From NCBI GenBank assembly GCA_030038415.1, contig JASHOX010000283.1:1-49656 (forward strand): a DNA stretch of 49,656 nucleotides, in the 5' to 3' direction. Positions 43,852 through 49,656 of the stretch are shown here, piece by piece; within the stretch, counting starts at the first letter, position 1, and the number at the start of each line of letters is the position of its first letter. A program made the position numbers and the translations under genes. A model generated the notes under the pieces. The model saw only the letters and a program-made list of their open reading frames with translations. It did not search any database and was not told the DNA's origin. The DNA is from Xanthobacteraceae bacterium (GTDB lineage: Bacteria; Pseudomonadota; Alphaproteobacteria; Rhizobiales; Xanthobacteraceae).

Positions 43852-45780
43852 TCAAGTAGCCAGATCGGTGAGCACGTGCTCGCGCAAGGCATGGGCAAAA
43901 GCTGCCAGCCGATCGGTAGCGCGTTCCAACGCGCGGGCGAGGTCGAGTACGGATAAGGAAGTTTTCAGGTCGAAGCCGCCGTTGAAAATTGCCGCCGTCA
44001 CCTTACGCTCCGCGGCGTCGCCCTTGTGCTCGGCGTCGAGAAGGCGGCCGACGGCGGCGAGCGCATCCTCGGAATCGATGCGGTGGCCGTCGGGCACCTC
44101 GGCTGCCGCGGCAGTGCCGGCGGCCGCCGCTTCGGTGCCGGATACAACGGCGGCGCAAAGCTCGTCCAGCGGGTCGATCAGTTCGGGCGGAAGCTCCTCG
44201 GGAATAAGTGAGGCGCTAAACGCCGCCTGTTCAAGCTCGTCGATGGCGTCCTCCATTTGATTGACCAGGCGTTCGACGTTGCGATCCGTGTCCAAACGCG
44301 CAATTTCGTTGCGCGCTTCCATGGCGATGCGATCGGCCTTTTCCTCGATGTGGCGCGCGTTCTTGGCCAATGCGGCGACGTCGAACCGGCGATGCCGACG
44401 GCGTTCGACGAACAAGCGCGCCATCGCGGTGCCGATTTCATGCGCTAAGCCCGCCTGACGGATGACGATAGCGAGAAGCGCAGTGTCGATGCGTTGCAAA
44501 TGCCGGACGAAGTCAGCTTCGATCCGGTCGCGCGCGAGCCGCACTGAGCTCCCTTGCAGCAAAGCCTCGGCGGAGACGCGCAACACGGTCTTGAGAAAAT
44601 CCACCGCCGCGGCACGTCCCAACACCTGATCCAACTGCTCGCCGAATCCGATCCGGCTCGACGCCGCATGGCGAACCGCCGCGCTCAGAAATTCGCTGCC
44701 GCCGATTTCAAGGAAGCCGCGGTGGCCGACCCGGTGTCGCGCCGCCCAATCGAGAATCGCGACGGCATCGTTTTTTGACACCCAGGTCTGCAACAGCTTG
44801 CGCGCTTTGTTCCAGTCGATGAGAAAGACCAGCGATGCGCCCAACACCTCGAGGAAGGGATTGCGGTCATCTTCACTCTGTATCGGATAGCGGCCGGAGA
44901 CGAGATAGAAGACGCCGCCTTCGGCAAGGCCGGCGACGCTCTTGCGTTCCAACCCGCTCCACTCGACCGGGAATCTTTTGAACAGTCCGGTGAAGAATCG
45001 CGCGCGCGGTAGATGATTGTCGGTATAGGTGATCGTTACGGCGTCCGGATCGACGGCAATCACGACGACATGCGCATCGGTCTCGCCAATATCATTCTGG
45101 ATGGTAAGCCTCGCGCCGGTGCGCGCGGCGATGGTCGCTAAGCCGGGGTGACCGAATTTCAGCTTTTGGGTCGCTTCCAAGCCGCGCATGAATGCTTCGA
45201 TCGCGGAGCGATCTTGCGGCAGCAGTCCATAGACATGCGCACCGGCGACCGTCTCTTCGGCATTGCTGGCGGCAAGGCCATTGAGCGCTTTATGCAGATC
45301 CATCACTAGGCGATGCAGGCTATCACCGGCATCGCTGGAAATCGTGGTCAGCTTGCCGACCAGCGTAATGTCCATGTCATCGGCTGTGCTGGATGGCGCG
45401 CCGCCGACGAGCGAAGTCAGTCGTTGCAGCGCTGCGTCACCCTGAATCGGATCGCCGGCTTCGACCGCATGAGCCATGATCGCGACATCGTCCCGGATCG
45501 CGGCGCGAAGATTGGCGAGGCCCGGCGCCGTGATGCGGCCGTCGGCCGATTGGCTTGCGCGACTGACCAATGTCTCCATCGCCACCGGGTCGATCCCGGC
45601 GGTACGGCATTCTTCAGCCAGCTCGAAGTGCGCGCCATCGGGGTTCCGCGCGCGAGCTGCCGCCGCCTGTAAAATGCTCAACCGTGCTTTGACACGGTTA
45701 TTCGCCGCCAAGCCTTCGGCAATACGGGCGGGCAGCAACAAATCGGCTTGCCCAAGTTGCTCAATAATCGCGGATTTCAT
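43852..45780 (-). CDS. Uncharacterised protein with C-terminal PhoU/DUF47-like domain
   Basis: A 642-residue soluble protein. The first 190 residues are helical and the middle (about 200-345) looks alpha/beta (VVIAVDPDAVTITYTDN); I recognise no family in either. From about residue 440 to the end it resembles PhoU/DUF47 three-helix bundles, with the paired metal-type motifs HIEEKAD (Glu479, Asp483) and AEHKGD (Glu584, Asp588), plus NQMEDAIDELEQ and LARALERATDRLAAFAHALRE. An Ala-rich insert splits the two halves. It is first in an operon with the PPDK-like gene. A weak FixK/FNR-like site gives a 19-nt leader. A role in phosphate or phosphoryl-transfer control is inferred. Confidence 0.7.
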   Translation of the reverse strand: MKSAIIEQLGQADLLLPARIAEGLAANNRVKARLSILQAAAARARNPDGAHFELAEECRTAGIDPVAMETLVSRASQSADGRITAPGLANLRAAIRDDVAIMAHAVEAGDPIQGDAALQRLTSLVGGAPSSTADDMDITLVGKLTTISSDAGDSLHRLVMDLHKALNGLAASNAEETVAGAHVYGLLPQDRSAIEAFMRGLEATQKLKFGHPGLATIAARTGARLTIQNDIGETDAHVVVIAVDPDAVTITYTDNHLPRARFFTGLFKRFPVEWSGLERKSVAGLAEGGVFYLVSGRYPIQSEDDRNPFLEVLGASLVFLIDWNKARKLLQTWVSKNDAVAILDWAARHRVGHRGFLEIGGSEFLSAAVRHAASSRIGFGEQLDQVLGRAAAVDFLKTVLRVSAEALLQGSSVRLARDRIEADFVRHLQRIDTALLAIVIRQAGLAHEIGTAMARLFVERRRHRRFDVAALAKNARHIEEKADRIAMEARNEIARLDTDRNVERLVNQMEDAIDELEQAAFSASLIPEELPPELIDPLDELCAAVVSGTEAAAAGTAAAAEVPDGHRIDSEDALAAVGRLLDAEHKGDAAERKVTAAIFNGGFDLKTSLSVLDLARALERATDRLAAFAHALREHVLTDLAT

Positions 45781-45833
45781 CGGCTGGCACCGTAGCTTTT
45801 ATGTTAGCTAATCACATTCAGGCGACGGCGTTA

Positions 45834-45847
45834 TTGCGCTAGATCAT
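45834..45847. promoter_or_regulatory. Weak FixK/FNR-like site for the PhoU-like/PPDK-like operon
   Basis: TTGCGCTAGATCAT (reverse ATGATCTAGCGCAA), with one or two bases off consensus. The predicted leftward start is near 45799, 19 nt before the ATG, in line with the other sites in the window. Confidence 0.4.
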
Positions 45848-45875
45848 ATATAGAATTGTCACAAACCGGCTTCGG

Positions 45876-48800
45876 TCACCCCGTGGCCGATTGGGCAATG
45901 CCCAGCGCGCTCAGCAGCGGCCCGAGCTGGCCTTCATAAACTCGCCAGCGGCCGACCGCGCTCCTATAGATCGGCTGGCGGACCTGGGTGGCGCTAGCGG
46001 TTCGCACCGGCCGCTCGGTTTTGTGAAACGACAGGCAGCGGTCGTCCCAGGGCAGGCCGCAATATTCGATGATGCGACGCGTCTGCTTTTCAAGATCGGC
46101 GACCACGTCTTCGTAGCGTACATCGAAAATGGTTTGCGTCGGCAGCACGCGACGCCAATGCGCCATGAGCGCCTCGTAGCGCTTATAATAGCGGCCGAGC
46201 TCGGCGAGATCGTAGGTGTGGTTTTGCTCGGCGGTGAAAAGCTTGGAGAAACAGGAAATGCAAGTGTCGACCGGATCGCGAATGGAATGAATGATCTTCG
46301 CGTTCGGCAGAGCGAGGTGGATTAGGCCGGCGAAGTAGTAGTTCGACGGCATCTTGTCGGTGACGCGATCGCCACTCGGCGCGAGCTTGCGGACATCGGC
46401 TACGTAGCGGGCGCCGATCTGGCGTAACGCCGCCGCATCGAGCGCAGGGACGAAATCCGGATAGCGGAGCGTGCTGCCGTCCGGCCCGCGCACCTCGAGA
46501 ACAACGTCGTTGAACGTCTGCAACTCCCCGGCGCCGTGCACGAGCGGATGACTGGCGATGATCTGTTCGACCAGCGTCGTTCCCGAGCGCGGCATGCCGA
46601 TCACGAAAATTGGCATGCGCGACGGATCGCCGCCGCCGGATTTCTGCGCGACCAATTCGCGCGTGAAAGTGGTTTCGATGCGATCGAACAAGGCAAATAC
46701 CGATGCCTCGTCATAAGAGATCGTGGCGCGCTTGGCCGCATTGCCGGCGAGAAGATGCGCGAACGAGCGCCGGTAATCCTTCAGATCCCCGTAAGCCTTG
46801 CCGAGCGCGAAGTCGAGTTGCAGCCGGTCGGTTTTGGACAAGCCGTCCGATTTCGCCGCCAACGCCTCCATCGTCGCCAAATGCGCATCGCCGGGCGCAA
46901 ATTTCTTGGAGTCGGCAAGATTGACATAGACGCCGGCGATGTTTGGATCGAGCCGGATCGCTTGCAGATAGGCGTCCTGTGCTTCCTGCAACTGACCGAG
47001 CTCTTTGAGCACGTTGCCCATATTATTGTAGGCGTCGGCTAGATCGGGCTTGAGCGTCAACGCGCGCCTATAGTGCGCCAGCGCGGCGGCAAGGTCGCCG
47101 CGCTCGAAGGCGATGCGGCCCACCAGATTGACGGCATCATGATTGTTGGCATTAAGCGCCAGCGCGCGCTCGTCTGCCGCTGCGGCATCGTTGACCTTGT
47201 GTTGGTCGAGTAGCACCGTGGCGTAATGCACGAAGAGCTTTTCGTCACGCGATTCGATGGTTAGGGCGCGGCGCATGAGATCGGCGGCTTCGTCCAGCCG
47301 ATCGAGGTCTTTGAGCGCCAGCGCCAGATTGTCGAGTGTGTCGGGATTGTTCGGCGCGAATTCGAGCGCCTTGCGATAAACAGTCTCCGCTTCCTCGGAG
47401 CGTTTGAGTTCGCGCAGGCAGGTGCCGAGATTATTCCATGCGTCGGCAAAGCTCGGCTGCAGTTCGATGGCGCGGCGATAGTCTTTCTCGGCATCGGCGA
47501 AACGCTTGAGGCGCTGCAGGGCATTGCCGCGGTTGCTGTAGGCCTGGGCGAAATTGCTCTCCAGCTTGATGGCGCGATCATAAAGGCTGAGCGCCTCGTC
47601 GAACTTGCCCTGGTCGAACAGTGCGATGCCAAGATTGCTCAATGCGCCGGCATAATTGGGATTAAGCTCGATGGCGCGGCGTCCGGCGGCGATCGCCTCG
47701 TCGACGCGGCCGGCGAGCCGGCACATCTCGCCGAGATTGGCATGGTAGAGGGCGACGTCCGGTTTGATGGCGATGGCGCGGCGGATATGATCGATCGCTT
47801 CGGCGGTCTTGCCCGACTGATGCGCGATGATGCCGAGCATATGCGCCGCCTCGGCATTGTCGGGATCCGCGGCGGCGGCGCGGCGCGTCAGCTCATCGGC
47901 ATCGGCCAAAAAGCCGTGCCGGCGCTTTTGCTCGGCGAGAATAAGCGCCTGACCGGGCGCCACGGCCTGCGCCAGCGGCGCCACCGGCTTTGCGGCCTGC
48001 GCGGCCTCCGCCGCTATGATGGCCGCCGCCTCTGCGGCGCGGCGCTCGCCTTCGGATTTGAATGGCATCAGCCGTTCGCTGTCGCCTTGCACGACGGCCT
48101 TCAGCTCCTTCTCGACGCGCGCGATGACGTCGGCCTGCTCCTCGCCCTTTTTCTGGCGGAACAGGCGCATGGTCGGGTACCAGGGATTGTCCTCGCGGTT
48201 GAGCAGCCAGCGCCAATCGGTCACCCACGGCAACAGCACCCAGACCGGCTTGCCCAGCGCGCCGGCGACGTGCGCAACGGAGGTATCGACGGTAATGACG
48301 AGGTCGAGCGCATTGATGGCCGCGGCGGTATCGATAAAGTCCTCAAACGAGGCCGCAAGATCATCGATCGGCGTCTTGCGTTTCAGCTTTTTTAGATCGG
48401 CCGCGTGCGGGCCATATTGCAGGCTTGCGAACGTGGTGCCGCGCACGGCAAACAGCGGCGCGAACATCGACAAATCGAGCGAGCGGCGTGAATCGTTGAC
48501 GTGATCGGGATTGCCCGCCCAGACGATGCCGATGCGCAAGCCTTTCATTTTTGCGAGCCGATCGTTCCAGCGCTGTTGCGCGTCGGCCGGCGGACGCAGA
48601 TAGGGAATCTGGGCCGGAATGGTTTCGAGCCGCGTCTTGAAAACGCGCGGCAGGCTCAACAGCACCGCGTCGCATTGGTATGGCGCCGGATCGCCGCGAT
48701 CGCCGAGCACGACGACGCCGGGCAGGCTTTCGCGCATCAAGCCGACCAGCTGCTGGTGCACGCGCAGCGTGACCTTGGCGCCGCGCGCGAGAAGAAGCGG

Positions 48801-49656
48801 CATATAGCGCGCGAATTGCAGCGTGTCGCCAAAACCCTGTTCGGCCTGAACATAGATGTGCTTGCCGGCGAGATTGTCGCCCTGCCACGGCATTTCCGGA
48901 AATTTCGGGCCCTTGCGCTCGGTCGAGCGCAAGCGCCACTCGTATTCGTCCCAGCCTTCGGCGAGATCGCCACGCATGAGAAGAAGAATGCCGAGGCCCG
49001 AGCGCGCATTGGCGTGGTGCGGCGCGAGCGCAATGGCGCGGCGCAACGCCGAAATGCCTTCTTCGAAGCTGCCGCTGTGATGCAGCGTGGTGCCGAGATT
49101 GGCCCAGCCGTCGGCATAATTGGGATTGATCTCGATGGCGCGGCGGTAAGCGGGGATCGCTTCGTCGAAGCGGCGCAAGGCATGCAGCGCGTTGCCAAGA
49201 TTGCTGTGCGCCTCGGCAAAATCGGGCTTGGTCGCGATCGCCTTGCGCTGCGCGCGCGCGGCGCCTTCGTAATCTTTCAGCTCGTAGAGCGCGACGCCGA
49301 GATTGCTCAACGCCGCCGGCATTTTGGGGTCGATCTCGAGCGCGGCGCGCGCCGCATCTGCGGCGAGCTTGGGCCGGCCGGCGAGCCGCAGCATTTCGCC
49401 GAGATTGGCCTGAAAGAGCGCAACCCGGGGCGCGAGCTTGGCCGCGCGCTTGACGTGCTCGATGGCTTCACCAAGTTTGCCGTTCTGATGGGCAATGACG
49501 CCAAGGAGATGCTCGGCTTCCGGCACGTTGGGCTGCGCCTGGAGAATCTGGCGGCAGACCGCCTCCGCCTCCATCAGCTTGCCTTCGGTGCGGCAGCGCT
49601 CGGCGTACATCAACGCCTCCCCGAGCGGCATAAATGTCTGGTTTGGCTGTGCTTGC
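45876..49656 (-). CDS. TPR - glycosyltransferase - TPR - sulfotransferase fusion (5' end outside window)
   Basis: At least 1,251 residues. The frame stays open beyond the ATG at 49631, which has no ribosome site, to the window edge, so the true start is probably outside. Order, counted from that ATG: TPR repeats (1-210), a GT9/GT41-like glycosyltransferase domain (about 245-515, with GDTLQFARYMPLLLARGAKV, GIVWAGNPDHVNDSRRS and VITVDTSVAHVAGALGKPVWVLLP), a second TPR array (about 560-900, ten or so copies of the A-x-x-NLG type) and a sulfotransferase (about 1005-1251) with the PAPS-binding loop GMPRSGTTLVEQ. Such proteins may modify surface sugars or peptides; the substrate is unknown. Confidence 0.88.
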   Translation of the reverse strand, partial: QAQPNQTFMPLGEALMYAERCRTEGKLMEAEAVCRQILQAQPNVPEAEHLLGVIAHQNGKLGEAIEHVKRAAKLAPRVALFQANLGEMLRLAGRPKLAADAARAALEIDPKMPAALSNLGVALYELKDYEGAARAQRKAIATKPDFAEAHSNLGNALHALRRFDEAIPAYRRAIEINPNYADGWANLGTTLHHSGSFEEGISALRRAIALAPHHANARSGLGILLLMRGDLAEGWDEYEWRLRSTERKGPKFPEMPWQGDNLAGKHIYVQAEQGFGDTLQFARYMPLLLARGAKVTLRVHQQLVGLMRESLPGVVVLGDRGDPAPYQCDAVLLSLPRVFKTRLETIPAQIPYLRPPADAQQRWNDRLAKMKGLRIGIVWAGNPDHVNDSRRSLDLSMFAPLFAVRGTTFASLQYGPHAADLKKLKRKTPIDDLAASFEDFIDTAAAINALDLVITVDTSVAHVAGALGKPVWVLLPWVTDWRWLLNREDNPWYPTMRLFRQKKGEEQADVIARVEKELKAVVQGDSERLMPFKSEGERRAAEAAAIIAAEAAQAAKPVAPLAQAVAPGQALILAEQKRRHGFLADADELTRRAAAADPDNAEAAHMLGIIAHQSGKTAEAIDHIRRAIAIKPDVALYHANLGEMCRLAGRVDEAIAAGRRAIELNPNYAGALSNLGIALFDQGKFDEALSLYDRAIKLESNFAQAYSNRGNALQRLKRFADAEKDYRRAIELQPSFADAWNNLGTCLRELKRSEEAETVYRKALEFAPNNPDTLDNLALALKDLDRLDEAADLMRRALTIESRDEKLFVHYATVLLDQHKVNDAAAADERALALNANNHDAVNLVGRIAFERGDLAAALAHYRRALTLKPDLADAYNNMGNVLKELGQLQEAQDAYLQAIRLDPNIAGVYVNLADSKKFAPGDAHLATMEALAAKSDGLSKTDRLQLDFALGKAYGDLKDYRRSFAHLLAGNAAKRATISYDEASVFALFDRIETTFTRELVAQKSGGGDPSRMPIFVIGMPRSGTTLVEQIIASHPLVHGAGELQTFNDVVLEVRGPDGSTLRYPDFVPALDAAALRQIGARYVADVRKLAPSGDRVTDKMPSNYYFAGLIHLALPNAKIIHSIRDPVDTCISCFSKLFTAEQNHTYDLAELGRYYKRYEALMAHWRRVLPTQTIFDVRYEDVVADLEKQTRRIIEYCGLPWDDRCLSFHKTERPVRTASATQVRQPIYRSAVGRWRVYEGQLGPLLSALGIAQSATG

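Overview
The window is about 49.7 kb of GC-rich, densely coding chromosome. It most resembles a rhizobial alphaproteobacterium of the Bradyrhizobium / Rhodopseudomonas / Xanthobacteraceae kind. That is inferred from gene content (class I PHA synthase, periplasmic molybdenum aldehyde oxidase, TPR-sulfotransferase, IS110 remnant) and from the promoter style; no rRNA or tRNA gene is present to confirm it. No phage, CRISPR array or intact insertion sequence was seen.

The main theme is oxygen-dependent control. Fifteen 14-bp sites of the FNR/FixK type (TTGAT-N4-ATCAA and close variants) lie in front of most transcription units. If an activator sits at -41.5, the predicted start of transcription falls 19 to 35 nt before the chosen start codon for most of the genes. 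The window therefore looks like a low-oxygen regulon packed into one chromosomal island. No FNR/FixK-type regulator gene is in the window.

Layout. 1-2435: the end of thiG, a flavin-dependent luciferase-like oxidoreductase, a DUF805 membrane protein and a small hypothetical. 2585-5997: a PhaC-like Cys hydrolase, PHA synthase phaC and a ChaB-like small protein. 6021-10013: a three-subunit PaoABC-like molybdenum/Fe-S/FAD enzyme with a Tat signal. 10193-15504: a HlyD plus two ATPases plus two permeases, i.e. an ABC-2 exporter like YbhGFSR. 15605-16521: Hsp20 and a 54-aa helical protein. 16604-18871: a membrane acetyltransferase and a PIG-L-type deacetylase. 19166-27223: an operon of cstA, a YbdD partner, an AcsA-like ligase, pyruvate dehydrogenase E1 alpha, E1 beta and E2, an acyl carrier protein and an AhpD-like protein. 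27243-31048: MacAB behind a small secreted protein. 31279-32305: a cytochrome c and a secreted repeat protein. 32549-36197: two acyltransferases around an SGNH hydrolase, with an IS110 remnant. 36359-39009: DUF1330, a MASE4 sensor without an output domain and a VIT1/CCC1 transporter. 39127-42182: an ABC importer core with a double permease. 42240-45780: a PPDK-like protein lacking the PEP domain, paired with a PhoU/DUF47-like protein. 45876-49656: a TPR-glycosyltransferase-TPR-sulfotransferase fusion, open at its 5' end.

How it may work together (inference): under low oxygen the cell takes up pyruvate (CstA), converts it to acetyl groups (PDH and ligase) and stores carbon and reductant as PHB (PhaC). 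It also detoxifies aldehydes in the periplasm, protects proteins (Hsp20) and remodels its envelope. The two least explained parts are the E3-less PDH operon carrying an ACP and an AhpD-like protein, and the PPDK-like/PhoU-like pair.
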